NCBI RefSeq assembly: GCF_009796805.1
Contig: NZ_CP047029.1
Span: forward strand, 857,501-921,500
Direction: 5' to 3'
DNA: 64,000 bases
Source: Algibacter sp. L1A34
GTDB taxonomy: Bacteria; Bacteroidota; Bacteroidia; Flavobacteriales; Flavobacteriaceae
Shown here: one piece after another, positions 16,281 through 25,016 of the stretch
Layout: each line of letters opens with the position of its first letter
How positions within the stretch are numbered: the first letter of the stretch is position 1
Notes under the pieces: model-generated
Seen by the model: only the letters and a program-made list of their open reading frames with translations
Told to the model about the DNA's origin: nothing
Database searches by the model: none
Made by a program: the position numbers and the translations under genes

Positions 16281-16796
16281 ATGCCAGTAAAAATCAGATT
16301 ACAAAGACACGGTAAAAAAGGAAAACCTTTTTACTGGATCGTTGCAGCCGATGCAAGATCAAAAAGAGACGGTAAATACTTAGAGAAATTAGGTATCTAC
16401 AATCCAAACACAAACCCAGCAACTGTTGAATTAAACGTTGATGGTGCTGTAACATGGTTACAAAACGGTGCACAACCAACAGATACAGCAAAAACTTTGT
16501 TGTCTTACAAAGGAGCTTTATTAAAAAATCACCTTGCAGGTGGTGTTAGAAAAGGTGCTTTAACTGAAGAGCAAGCAGAAGCAAAATTTGCAGCTTGGTT
16601 AGAAGAAAAGACAGGAAAAGTTCAAGCGAAAGCTGATGGTTTATCTGAAGTTGAAGCAAAAGCGAAAGCTGATGCATTTGCAGCAGAAAAAGCGGTTAAC
16701 GAAGCAAGAATTGCTGCGGCAGTTCCTGTTGTTGAAGAAGTAGCTGAAGAAGCTGCTCCTGAAGTTGAAGCAGAAGCATCAAACGAAGAAGAATAA
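16281..16796 (+). CDS. rpsP: 30S ribosomal protein bS16 with C-terminal extension
   Basis: Residues 1-~80 are the standard bS16 fold (MPVKIRLQRHGKKGKPFYWI, DARSKRDGKYLEKLG). The product is 171 residues against ~82 in E. coli; the rest is a low-complexity Ala/Glu/Lys tail, a common trait of Bacteroidetes bS16. It is the first gene before rimM, the usual pairing, but a terminator and a new promoter separate them, so the two can be expressed at different levels. Confidence 0.97.
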   Translation: MPVKIRLQRHGKKGKPFYWIVAADARSKRDGKYLEKLGIYNPNTNPATVELNVDGAVTWLQNGAQPTDTAKTLLSYKGALLKNHLAGGVRKGALTEEQAEAKFAAWLEEKTGKVQAKADGLSEVEAKAKADAFAAEKAVNEARIAAAVPVVEEVAEEAAPEVEAEASNEEE

Positions 16797-16820
16797 AAAA
16801 CACAATTTTTTATACTTTTA

Positions 16821-16849
16821 AACTCCGATAGCAATATCGGAGTTTTTTG
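16821..16849 (+). terminator. Terminator of rpsP
   Basis: AACTCCGATA and TATCGGAGTT form a perfect 10-bp stem with a 4-nt loop, followed by TTTTG; a classic intrinsic terminator. Confidence 0.9.
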
Positions 16850-16918
16850 TTTTCTAGAATATATTTTTCAGAAAACCATCCCGTCGAAAAGCGGGTTCTT
16901 TAAATTGTAAATTTTGAC

Positions 16919-16926
16919 TACTTTTG
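16919..16926 (+). promoter_or_regulatory. -7 element TACTTTTG, probable rimM promoter
   Basis: Matches TAnnTTTG, lies downstream of the rpsP terminator and 57 bp before the rimM ATG. Confidence 0.5.
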
Positions 16927-16948
16927 AATCGTCAATAATCAAATGAGA

Positions 16949-16966
16949 TTTCCGTCTACGCGGAAA
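16949..16966 (+). repeat. Short REP-like hairpin in the rimM leader
   Basis: TTTCCG and CGGAAA pair around TCTACG. The unit GAGATTTCCGTCTACGCGGA resembles short GC-rich hairpin repeats that I have seen scattered in flavobacterial intergenic DNA (recall, not checked). It lies 17 bp before the start codon. Confidence 0.4.
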
Positions 16967-16983
16967 CAAAAAAATGCCATTCT

Positions 16984-17511
16984 ATGAAAAAGGAAGATTG
17001 TTTTTACTTAGGTAAAATTGTAAAAAAATATAGTTTTAAAGGAGAAGTTTTAGCCAAACTAGATACCGATGAACCGGCTATTTATGAAAATCTAGATGCT
17101 ATATTTTTAGAACTTCGAAATAATCTTGTACCTTTTTTTATAGAGAGTTCACAATTACACAAATCGGAATTACTTCGAATTAAGTTTGAAGATGTTGATG
17201 AAGAAGCAGATGCCGATGCCATTATGAAAAGTGGCCTTTACTTACCTTTAGATTTATTACCAAAACTAGAAGGTGATAAATTCTATTTCCATGAGGTTAT
17301 GGGCTTTACTGTTCAAGATGTAAACTTTGGGGAAGTCGGTATTATTAAAGCTATTAACGATTCTACAGCGCAATCCCTTTTCGAGATTGATAGAGATGGT
17401 ATTGAAATTTTAATACCTATGAATGATGAATTTATCACTAAAGTAGATCGTAAAAACAAAACAATTATAGTGGAAACACCAGAAGGACTAATCGATTTAT
17501 ATTTAGAATAA
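16984..17511 (+). CDS. rimM: 16S rRNA processing protein RimM
   Basis: 175-residue assembly factor that binds uS19 and helps mature the 30S head. The N-terminal beta-barrel begins CFYLGKIVKKYSFKGEVLAK and the C-terminal PRC-barrel follows (FYFHEVMGFTVQD, then ILIPMNDEFITKVD). The typical ending 'vetPEGLIDLYLE' is present. It follows rpsP as in most bacteria; trmD and rplS, which often come next elsewhere, are not here, and a tRNA methyltransferase of another family follows. Confidence 0.95.
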   Translation: MKKEDCFYLGKIVKKYSFKGEVLAKLDTDEPAIYENLDAIFLELRNNLVPFFIESSQLHKSELLRIKFEDVDEEADADAIMKSGLYLPLDLLPKLEGDKFYFHEVMGFTVQDVNFGEVGIIKAINDSTAQSLFEIDRDGIEILIPMNDEFITKVDRKNKTIIVETPEGLIDLYLE

Positions 17512-17576
17512 CTTTTTTATAAAACACCATATACCTCCATAAGTTTTTTGGAGATATGGAATTTAGAATTTTTAAA

Positions 17577-18287
17577 ATGAAACCCTTCAAGTTCAAACAA
17601 TTTACAGTTAACCAAGACCAATGCGCCATGAAAATTGGTACAGATGGTGTATTACTAGGCGCATGGACCAACTTAGAACCTAACACCTTTGCTATTTTAG
17701 ATATTGGTGCAGGAACAGGCGTTTTAGGGTTAATGCTTGCGCAACGAAGTAATGCTGACGTTATTGATGCTATTGAAATTGATGATGATGCTTACGAACA
17801 ATGTGTTGATAATTTTGAACACTCTCCATGGGGCGACCGTTTATTTTGTTATCATGCTTCTTTAGAAGAATTTGCAGATGAAATTGATGATGACTATGAT
17901 GTTATAATCTGTAATCCACCTTTTTATGCTGAAGATTATAAAACAGAAAACGATTCGCGAGATTTAGCTCGTTTTCAAGATGCGATGCCTTTTAACCATT
18001 TACTTGAAAGTGTTTCAATTTTACTTTCACCAGAAGGAACTTTCAATGTTATTATCCCTTTTAATGAAGAAGAAAAATTTATCGCATTAGCTAAAAATGT
18101 CCTACTGTTTCCTAATAAAATTTGTCGTGTTAAAGGTAATACGGAAACAGATGTAAAACGAAGTATGCTAACGTTCTCCTTCCGCGAAAGCGAAATAACA
18201 ATAGAAGAACTTATTATTGAAACAAAAAGACATCAATACACCCAAGATTACATTAATTTAACAAAAGATTTCTACTTAAAAATGTAA
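17577..18287 (+). CDS. tRNA1(Val) (adenine(37)-N6)-methyltransferase (TrmN6/YfiC family)
   Basis: SAM-dependent methyltransferase that makes m6A37 in tRNA-Val in E. coli. The family signature FKFKQFTVNQDQCAMKIGTD is followed by SAM motif I (ILDIGAGTGVLGLMLAQR), the acidic motif DAIEIDDDAYEQ and the N6-adenine catalytic motif NPPFY. I place the start at 17577 (MKPFKFKQF), where homology begins; an in-frame ATG at 17556 would add seven residues and its GGAG sits too close to the codon. About 237 residues, normal for the family. Probably translated from the rimM transcript. Confidence 0.88.
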   Translation: MKPFKFKQFTVNQDQCAMKIGTDGVLLGAWTNLEPNTFAILDIGAGTGVLGLMLAQRSNADVIDAIEIDDDAYEQCVDNFEHSPWGDRLFCYHASLEEFADEIDDDYDVIICNPPFYAEDYKTENDSRDLARFQDAMPFNHLLESVSILLSPEGTFNVIIPFNEEEKFIALAKNVLLFPNKICRVKGNTETDVKRSMLTFSFRESEITIEELIIETKRHQYTQDYINLTKDFYLKM

Positions 18288-18459
18288 TTGATTTGCTAAT
18301 TATTCTTTAAATTTGATAGCATAATCTGTTTTATTCTTAAAAAAATAAGTTTTATAGTAAATAAACTATAATCATTGTTGATTTCAATAACATCAACTTG
18401 ACCATTAGAATTTATTTTCTAACCAACTTCACATTTCGAATAAAACATAAATCTCTGCT

Positions 18460-19638
18460 ATGAAACCAGATTTATTTGAAGCGCCCGATTATTATAATTT
18501 AGACGATTTATTATCCGATGAACATAAATTAGTTCGAGATACCGCACGTGCTTGGGTAAAACGAGATGTTTCGCCTATAATTGAGGAATATGCTCAAAAA
18601 GCAGAATTTCCAAAGCAAATAATAGGTGGCCTATCGGAAATTGGAGCATTCGGTCCATATATACCAATGGAATACGGTGGCGCTGGTTTAGATCAAATAA
18701 GTTATGGATTAATAATGCAAGAAATTGAACGTGGAGACTCAGGAATTCGATCTACAGCTTCGGTGCAATCTTCTTTAGTTATGTATCCTATTTGGAAGTA
18801 TGGCAATGAGGAACAACGCCAGAAATACTTACCCAAATTAGCAAGTGGAGAATGGATGGGCTGTTTTGGATTAACAGAACCAGATTACGGCAGTAACCCG
18901 TCGGGAATGATAACCAATTTTAAAGATAAAGGCGATCATTATTTGTTAAATGGTGCTAAAATGTGGATTTCTAATGCACCATTTGCTCAGATTGCAGTTG
19001 TTTGGGCAAAAGATGAAAATGGGCGAATCCATGGATTAATTGTAGAACGTGGTATGGAAGGTTTCTCAACGCCTGAAACACATAATAAATGGTCTTTACG
19101 TGCTTCGGCAACAGGCGAGTTAATATTTGATAACGTTAAAATTCCGAAGGAAAATTTATTACCGAATAAATCTGGTTTAGGGGCTCCACTTGGTTGCTTA
19201 GATTCTGCGCGTTACGGCATTGCTTGGGGTGCAATTGGTGCCGCTATGGATTGTTATGATACCGCACTGCGTTACAGTAAAGAACGCATACAGTTTGGAA
19301 AACCGATTGGACAATTTCAATTACAACAGAAAAAACTAGCCGAAATGATTACTGAAATTACCAAAGCGCAACTTTTAACATGGCGATTAGGTGTTTTAAA
19401 AAATGAAAATAAAGCAACTTCTGCCCAGATTTCTATGGCGAAACGTAATAATGTAGATATGGCAATTACCATTGCTCGGGAAGCTAGGCAAATACTAGGT
19501 GGCATGGGGATTACAGGTGAATATTCAATTATGCGCCATTCCATGAATCTAGAAAGTGTAATTACATACGAAGGTACTCACGATATTCATTTACTAATTA
19601 CGGGATTTGATATTACAGGATTGAATGCTTTTAAGTAG
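18460..19638 (+). CDS. Acyl-CoA dehydrogenase, glutaryl-CoA dehydrogenase-like
   Basis: FAD enzyme of 392 residues with the three acyl-CoA dehydrogenase regions: helical N-domain, beta middle domain (CFGLTEPDYGSNPSGM, then MWISNAPFAQIAVVWA) and C-domain (QFGKPIGQFQLQQKKLA). The segment TYEGTHDIHLLITG carries the catalytic Glu at the position and in the context used by glutaryl-CoA dehydrogenase (YEGThdiH). The early ERGDSGIRSTASVQSSLV motif also fits that subgroup. It would oxidise and decarboxylate glutaryl-CoA to crotonyl-CoA in Lys/Trp breakdown. Substrate assignment rests on motif memory, not on a tree. Confidence 0.85.
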   Translation: MKPDLFEAPDYYNLDDLLSDEHKLVRDTARAWVKRDVSPIIEEYAQKAEFPKQIIGGLSEIGAFGPYIPMEYGGAGLDQISYGLIMQEIERGDSGIRSTASVQSSLVMYPIWKYGNEEQRQKYLPKLASGEWMGCFGLTEPDYGSNPSGMITNFKDKGDHYLLNGAKMWISNAPFAQIAVVWAKDENGRIHGLIVERGMEGFSTPETHNKWSLRASATGELIFDNVKIPKENLLPNKSGLGAPLGCLDSARYGIAWGAIGAAMDCYDTALRYSKERIQFGKPIGQFQLQQKKLAEMITEITKAQLLTWRLGVLKNENKATSAQISMAKRNNVDMAITIAREARQILGGMGITGEYSIMRHSMNLESVITYEGTHDIHLLITGFDITGLNAFK

Positions 19639-19781
19639 TTTTCTTAAATTTTTCTTTAATAAATTGATTTTTTTTTAAATTTTTCTAATTACTGACATTT
19701 GACAGCTTTTTTAAATCGTTTACTTTTTATATTTACGTAAAATAGAACCTTTTACAAGGTTTAAAAGCTTAAAACAGCATT

Positions 19782-22700
19782 ATGGAAGAATCAAGAAAAG
19801 ACATCGTTCAATTTATTAACCTCCAATTAGCCTCATTAGGTCAACCTATTTACAGAGATTTAGAAGATAGTTTAGAAAAATTTTGCGACCCAAAATTTGA
19901 AGAATTAACCAGTGGTTTAATAAAGAGTATCCGTGAAAAATCAAGACTTTTAGCGAATCATCATTCCCCTGTCGATACAAGAATTCAAAATTTTTTAAAC
20001 GATTATTTAAGCGATGTTTCTATTGATAAACCGTATATACTGCCTAACGATACTTTAGTTTTATCTAAAAAAGGACATGCTAGAGAAGTGAGCTTGCCTC
20101 CTAACGGGAATTCATTTAAAAGTGATAATGTAACGTCTCATAGAATTAAACAAGGGATTTTGAACAATCCGCTACATGATAAAAGAACAACAAAAGGCAC
20201 GTTTCATATCGTGGAAGGTAATTTACCTGTTCCTTTAGATAAAAAGGAAGTTCCAAAAATTGCGTTCGCTCACTTTTTAAACTCAGCTTTTAATCCTTCA
20301 GATGAATTAAAAACATTGCCATTTACAGCAAATCAAAAACAACAGGCAAAAACCATAGTCTCTATGTTATTACGCCCAATGGTTTGCCCTGAAGTACCTT
20401 TAATAATTTCAAAAAAATCTCTAGAAGTTCGCTTTTTTGCTCCAGGAAGCCTAGTAAGTAATTTAGACTTTGTTGAATCTATTTTCGGTAATGCCGGCGA
20501 TCCTAATTTAGCTCAAAACGATGCCGGATTAGATACAGAACACTGGACCGGACATACTGGATGTATCATTTTGGCTCCTCAATTAAGAACTTTAAAAAAG
20601 AAAGATGTAGGATTACCTCATTTTGATGATGCCACAGAGCGTCAGAAAAAAGAAGGCATGTGCTGGAAAAATGCAGATGAATTATATAATGAAGGTGGTG
20701 CTTTTAAAATTACTTGTAGAAATGACAGAGGTGTTGTTGTAACTATTATTGCTGATAACTATTACGGGTATTCTAAAAAAGAAATTAAAACTCAAATAAG
20801 TTATTCTGCTAATTTATTTGGACTAGTAGAAGAAGAACACTCTGGTGGTGCTATTGCATATCCAAGAGGTGTTATGGGTACTATTGTTGATGGTGTTGCA
20901 TTTTCAGGAAAACACGGCGATAATTTCTCTTTTGAAGATGTTAAAAGCTTATTAGGTGATAGAATTGATGTACAACCAGAAAACTATGCTATCGATAAAA
21001 AATATCCAGATATTATTTATATTCCGGAAGCATCTTTTATAAATACAAATACTAATAGTATTACTTGGACGCATAACGGAAAAGAGCAAAAGCTTAAATT
21101 ATCACCAAAAAAGAAATATGTACACCCAACAGGTAATAAATTTACATTAGAAAAACATCCAGCTATCCCATTATGGCGTATAGTGAACACCATGGCAGAA
21201 GGCATATTTTGCCATAAACCTTGTACCGTTTCTGGTGGTGGAAAATCTGAGATTTCAAAATCCATGTTAAATGCAATTACATACAGCACATTTAACATAA
21301 GAGATATTGACGAGGATTTCAAAAAAGCAGATGAAATAATAGAATACAATTACGCCAAACGTTGGAAAGATTATGATCCTTCGCTAAAGCCATCTAGAAC
21401 TTTTTTAAGTAAAGGAAGAACATTAGGTTCTGCCGTAAAACTACTAACACCTTCCGATAAATGCACCGATGAATACAACGAATTTGTAGCAAATATACCT
21501 GTACATATCCGATCTTTAGTTTTATTTGTAAAACGATTATACCGTCAAGATTTCGAAAATTTAAGTTGGAAAGATTGCATGTCTGTAGAATTTATTAACG
21601 GTAAAAAAGGAACAGGATTACTCTATAATAACACCGCAGTTGTGGGTAGTTATGTTCGTATTGGTTTCAATGAAAACGGCAATTGGTTATTAAACAAATT
21701 ACGTTCAGATTTTTCTGCAAGTATAAAAATTCAGACTGAAGATGACATTTCCGCTTCAATAACAATTCCGCGTGAAAGATTTAAACACCTGAGCCCAAAA
21801 TTTCAAAACAAAAGTTTGAAAGTTGTGGCAAATTGCGAATCTTATCTATTCCAAAGACCCGATGAAGCCATTATAAGAGGTTATGATAAAAATGCTGAAA
21901 GAGATATTGTTTCTCCAAACACCTATTTAACCAATTATGAATTACTGAAAAAGAAAGATGCTATTGAAATTTATGAGGACACCATTAATTTTGACAAGTA
22001 CACACAACCAGTAAAAGATTTGATTTTAAGCGTTATTGAAAGTCCAAACGAGGAAGAATATTTCGCATTACCATCGCATACTAGAATCGTAAATGGCGAA
22101 CCAACAAAAAACCCGCGTTATCTTGAACGTAATGTAAATACTGAAGAAACTAAAGAAAGCTATTTAGGTGAAATTGGAATTCGATTATTCCGAAAAATAC
22201 CAACAAATGATCCTGTAATACAAGTTGTAAACGCTGTGCTACCAGGTCGTAGAAATAATCCTGCGGACAGAAAAGCTGGTATCCGTCCATTAGCTGTTTA
22301 CAACCCAATACACTATCAAGAAACGCCAGAATTATTTATGGATTTTATTTGTAGCTTAACAGGTAAATCCCCATCAACAACTGGAGCCGGATCTGAAGGT
22401 GCTTTAACAAAAAGTCCATTCAATATGCTTACTCCAACAACAGATTTAAATAATGCTCTGCTATCACACATACTAACAGAATCCGATGCTTTTAGTACTG
22501 CTGCGGGTTATGTTGGTGGCGACAATAAAGTAGACCACGATATTAGCTTACTAATCCCAGAAATTTGGGCACGTTTAACTCCAGAGGATAGAGATCCTAA
22601 AAAATTAATTGAACATGGAGCTTTAGAAAAACTGGAAGATTTTGAACACAATGGAAAAACTATTTTGGCCAGCCGCTTAGGTTACAGAATAACTAAAACA

Positions 22701-23228
22701 TTTTCTTTAAGATGTTTAAACCGTTTATTTGACGAGCCAACGGCTGTTTTTAACGAGAAAATGTTAAAACCAGAATTACAAGGTTTAGAAGATTATGTAG
22801 ATGGCATTAATAATATTGTTGAAGCTCAACAAAAAGTAGCTTTAAGTTATTTTGAAGACGGAAGTATAACATCTGCCGTACCGCCGTTAAAAATATTATT
22901 ACACATTATGGCTTATGGCAATTACGAAGGTAAAAATATTAGCGATCCAGAATTACGTAAATATTTTGATAGAGACTACGTATTAAATAGCGATTGGTAT
23001 AAAGAGCGACTAGAATTAAAACAACAAAAGGATATTTCTTTTTATGATGCTCAAATTACATATTTGCAAGATTTTATAAAAAATCCAAATAACGAGATTC
23101 TTGTTTCTGAAATGAATATAGAAGATCGCTTACATGCTGCTAAAGAACATTACAGTAACGTAATATCTGAAGATTATTTAAAAGAATTGGTAGGTACTAT
23201 CGGAGCAGATCCGCTGTATCGAAATTAA
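19782..23228 (+). CDS. Large protein resembling PPi-type phosphoenolpyruvate carboxykinase
   Basis: 1148 residues, cytoplasmic (no signal peptide or membrane span). It has a P-loop-like TVSGGGKSEISKSM at about 483-496, reminiscent of the PEPCK kinase motif. Conserved-looking blocks include TEHWTGHTGCIILAPQL (~252-268), CWKNADELYNEGGAFK, EEHSGGAIAYPRGVMG (~353-368) and a long C-terminal region (GAGSEGALTKSPFNM). Size (~130 kDa) and these blocks agree with my memory of the PPi-dependent PEPCKs of Propionibacterium and Entamoeba, which interconvert PEP+Pi+CO2 and oxaloacetate+PPi and are unrelated in length to the ATP/GTP enzymes. I cannot run the comparison, so the function is provisional. Single gene with its own terminator. 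Confidence 0.6.
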   Translation: MEESRKDIVQFINLQLASLGQPIYRDLEDSLEKFCDPKFEELTSGLIKSIREKSRLLANHHSPVDTRIQNFLNDYLSDVSIDKPYILPNDTLVLSKKGHAREVSLPPNGNSFKSDNVTSHRIKQGILNNPLHDKRTTKGTFHIVEGNLPVPLDKKEVPKIAFAHFLNSAFNPSDELKTLPFTANQKQQAKTIVSMLLRPMVCPEVPLIISKKSLEVRFFAPGSLVSNLDFVESIFGNAGDPNLAQNDAGLDTEHWTGHTGCIILAPQLRTLKKKDVGLPHFDDATERQKKEGMCWKNADELYNEGGAFKITCRNDRGVVVTIIADNYYGYSKKEIKTQISYSANLFGLVEEEHSGGAIAYPRGVMGTIVDGVAFSGKHGDNFSFEDVKSLLGDRIDVQPENYAIDKKYPDIIYIPEASFINTNTNSITWTHNGKEQKLKLSPKKKYVHPTGNKFTLEKHPAIPLWRIVNTMAEGIFCHKPCTVSGGGKSEISKSMLNAITYSTFNIRDIDEDFKKADEIIEYNYAKRWKDYDPSLKPSRTFLSKGRTLGSAVKLLTPSDKCTDEYNEFVANIPVHIRSLVLFVKRLYRQDFENLSWKDCMSVEFINGKKGTGLLYNNTAVVGSYVRIGFNENGNWLLNKLRSDFSASIKIQTEDDISASITIPRERFKHLSPKFQNKSLKVVANCESYLFQRPDEAIIRGYDKNAERDIVSPNTYLTNYELLKKKDAIEIYEDTINFDKYTQPVKDLILSVIESPNEEEYFALPSHTRIVNGEPTKNPRYLERNVNTEETKESYLGEIGIRLFRKIPTNDPVIQVVNAVLPGRRNNPADRKAGIRPLAVYNPIHYQETPELFMDFICSLTGKSPSTTGAGSEGALTKSPFNMLTPTTDLNNALLSHILTESDAFSTAAGYVGGDNKVDHDISLLIPEIWARLTPEDRDPKKLIEHGALEKLEDFEHNGKTILASRLGYRITKTFSLRCLNRLFDEPTAVFNEKMLKPELQGLEDYVDGINNIVEAQQKVALSYFEDGSITSAVPPLKILLHIMAYGNYEGKNISDPELRKYFDRDYVLNSDWYKERLELKQQKDISFYDAQITYLQDFIKNPNNEILVSEMNIEDRLHAAKEHYSNVISEDYLKELVGTIGADPLYRN

Positions 23229-23268
23229 ATTTAGATACATTTTACAATACCATTTTTTTAAAATCATT

Positions 23269-23298
23269 AAAAAGCGTTTCAAATTGAAACGCTTTTTG
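23269..23298. terminator. Terminator after the PEPCK-like gene
   Basis: AAAAGCGTTTCAA pairs with TTGAAACGCTTTT around a tiny loop, with T- and A-runs on both sides. It is only 14 bp before the start codon of the next gene, so that gene needs read-through or a promoter inside the hairpin. Confidence 0.85.
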
Positions 23299-23312
23299 TT
23301 TACATTTACTTT

Positions 23313-24212
23313 ATGTTTTCAGCTAAAAAAAGATTAGATAATGCTTATAATAATGCCAAAGTGGTCGAATTTGATGACGATAGCAAATTTATACTTTTTA
23401 GTGATTGCCATCGCGGTGATAATAGTTTTGCAGATGATTTTGCAAATAATAGAAACATTTATTTCCATGCATTAAAGCATTATTTTGATGAAGGTTTTGA
23501 ATATTTTGAAATCGGAGATGGCGACGAACTTTGGGAAAACCTATCGTTCGAATCTATTTTAAATGCACACAAAAATGTATATATGCTTATGAAACAATTT
23601 CATACAGAGCATAAATTACATATGATTTGGGGAAACCACGATATGGTTTACAGAAACCCAAGTTATGTTGAAAAGCATTTATCAACTTATTTCGATGCCA
23701 AAACTGGTGAAGATGTCGAGTTATTTAAAGATATAAAATATCACGAAGGCATTATATTAAAGCATTGTTCTACAAATCAAGAAGTATTTTTAACCCATGG
23801 CCATCAAGCTGATTGGTGGAACTTTTTATTTTGGAAATGGAGTCGTTTTTTGGTACGCATACTATGGAAACCTTTAAATGTAATGGGTATTGCAGATCCA
23901 ACAAGCCCTGCTAAAAACTACACGGAGCTTATAAAAGTAGAGCGGCGAACAAAAACTTGGATTGCAGAAAACAACAATTTAATAACGGTTGTTGGCCATA
24001 CGCACAGACCACGATTTCCAGAGCCTGGAGATATTGCTTTTTTTAATGATGGTAGTTGTGTGCACCCTAGAAGTATAACGGGGATTGAAATTGAAAATGG
24101 AGAAATCTCACTAATAAAATGGGGGATTTCTACAAAAGACGATGGCACTTTACAGATTGTTAGAAATGTTTTAGAAGGCCCAAGAAAACTTATAGATTAT
24201 AAAACAACATAA
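23313..24212 (+). CDS. Calcineurin-like metallophosphoesterase
   Basis: 299 residues with the binuclear-metal motifs in order: SDCHRGDNS (in place of the usual D-x-H), GDGDELW, WGNHDM (GNHD motif), THGHQADWW and GHTHRPRF. The Trp/Lys-rich segment FLFWKWSRFLVRILWKPLN after THGHQ may be an amphipathic membrane-contact patch. General fold resembles UDP-2,3-diacylglucosamine hydrolases and other phosphodiesterases, but the substrate is not evident. It converges with the racemase gene, 5 bp between stops. Confidence 0.85.
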   Translation: MFSAKKRLDNAYNNAKVVEFDDDSKFILFSDCHRGDNSFADDFANNRNIYFHALKHYFDEGFEYFEIGDGDELWENLSFESILNAHKNVYMLMKQFHTEHKLHMIWGNHDMVYRNPSYVEKHLSTYFDAKTGEDVELFKDIKYHEGIILKHCSTNQEVFLTHGHQADWWNFLFWKWSRFLVRILWKPLNVMGIADPTSPAKNYTELIKVERRTKTWIAENNNLITVVGHTHRPRFPEPGDIAFFNDGSCVHPRSITGIEIENGEISLIKWGISTKDDGTLQIVRNVLEGPRKLIDYKTT

Positions 24213-24217
24213 AAATT

Positions 24218-24907
24218 TTACTTCACTGCTAATTCAAAAGCGGCTTTAGCATGAATAGTTGTGGTATCAAAAACAGGAACTTCAACATCATTTTGCTCTA
24301 TGAGTAATGGAATTTCAGTACAACCCAAAATAATTCCTTCTGCTCCACTTTTTATTAATTTCTGAATGATCTTAAGGTAAATAGCTTTTGACTCTGAAGT
24401 TAATTTTCCTTTAGACAATTCATCATAAATAATTCTATGAACTTCATTTCTATCATCTAACTCAGGAATTATAGTTTCTATACCAAAAGATTTTAAAACA
24501 TCTGTATAAAACGTTTTTTCCATGGTGTATTTTGTTCCTAGAAGAGCTACTTTTTTTAAGCTTTTGGTTATAATTTCTTTTGAAGTAGCTTCGGCGATAT
24601 GTATTACAGGAACACTGACACCTTTCTTAACTGCCTCAATGGTTAAATGCATGGTGTTGGCGCAAATTAAAACACAAGTCGCCCCTGCCTTTTCTAAACT
24701 TACGGCAGCATCGCACATTAGATTATCTAATAAATCCCAACGATTTTCTTTTTGAAGTTTTGCTATTTCCCCAAAATCAACAGAATTTATAATAACTTTT
24801 GCTGAATGCGACTCACCATAAGTAGATTGCGCTAAATCGTTTAATATTCGATAGTATAGAACTGTAGATTCTGGCGTGATGCCTCCAATTAAGCCGATGG
24901 TTTTCAT
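24218..24907 (-). CDS. Aspartate/glutamate racemase family protein
   Basis: 229 residues, complete Asp/Glu racemase fold: N-terminal MKTIGLIGGITPESTVLYYR, first catalytic Cys in CVLICANTMHL, second Cys in GIILGCTEIPLLI. The N-terminal motif GGiTPESTvlYY is that of PLP-independent aspartate racemases (YgeA/RacX type) rather than MurI. It probably makes D-amino acids or has lost racemase activity; specificity cannot be read. It lies alone between convergent and terminator-bounded neighbours. Confidence 0.88.
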   Translation of the reverse strand: MKTIGLIGGITPESTVLYYRILNDLAQSTYGESHSAKVIINSVDFGEIAKLQKENRWDLLDNLMCDAAVSLEKAGATCVLICANTMHLTIEAVKKGVSVPVIHIAEATSKEIITKSLKKVALLGTKYTMEKTFYTDVLKSFGIETIIPELDDRNEVHRIIYDELSKGKLTSESKAIYLKIIQKLIKSGAEGIILGCTEIPLLIEQNDVEVPVFDTTTIHAKAAFELAVK

Positions 24908-24960
24908 AAGTTATTTTTATTTGAATTAAAAGTAGCGCAATTACTTCAACCTACAAAACA

Positions 24961-24992
24961 AAAAAAGCCAGAACTTACGTTCTGGCTTTTTG
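24961..24992. terminator. Terminator of the rimP-nusA-infB operon
   Basis: AAAAAGCCAGAAC pairs with GTTCTGGCTTTTT around TTAC. On the minus strand it follows the infB stop by about 25 bp; it is symmetric and can work both ways. Confidence 0.88.
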
Positions 24993-25016
24993 ATAATTTA
25001 TAAAGTTAATTTTGAA

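Noticed and set aside
18178-18192. TTCCGCGAAAGCGAA inside the tRNA methyltransferase gene as a repeat copy
   Set aside because: It is in a conserved coding frame and only 15 bp long; chance match to the unit at 60790 cannot be excluded.
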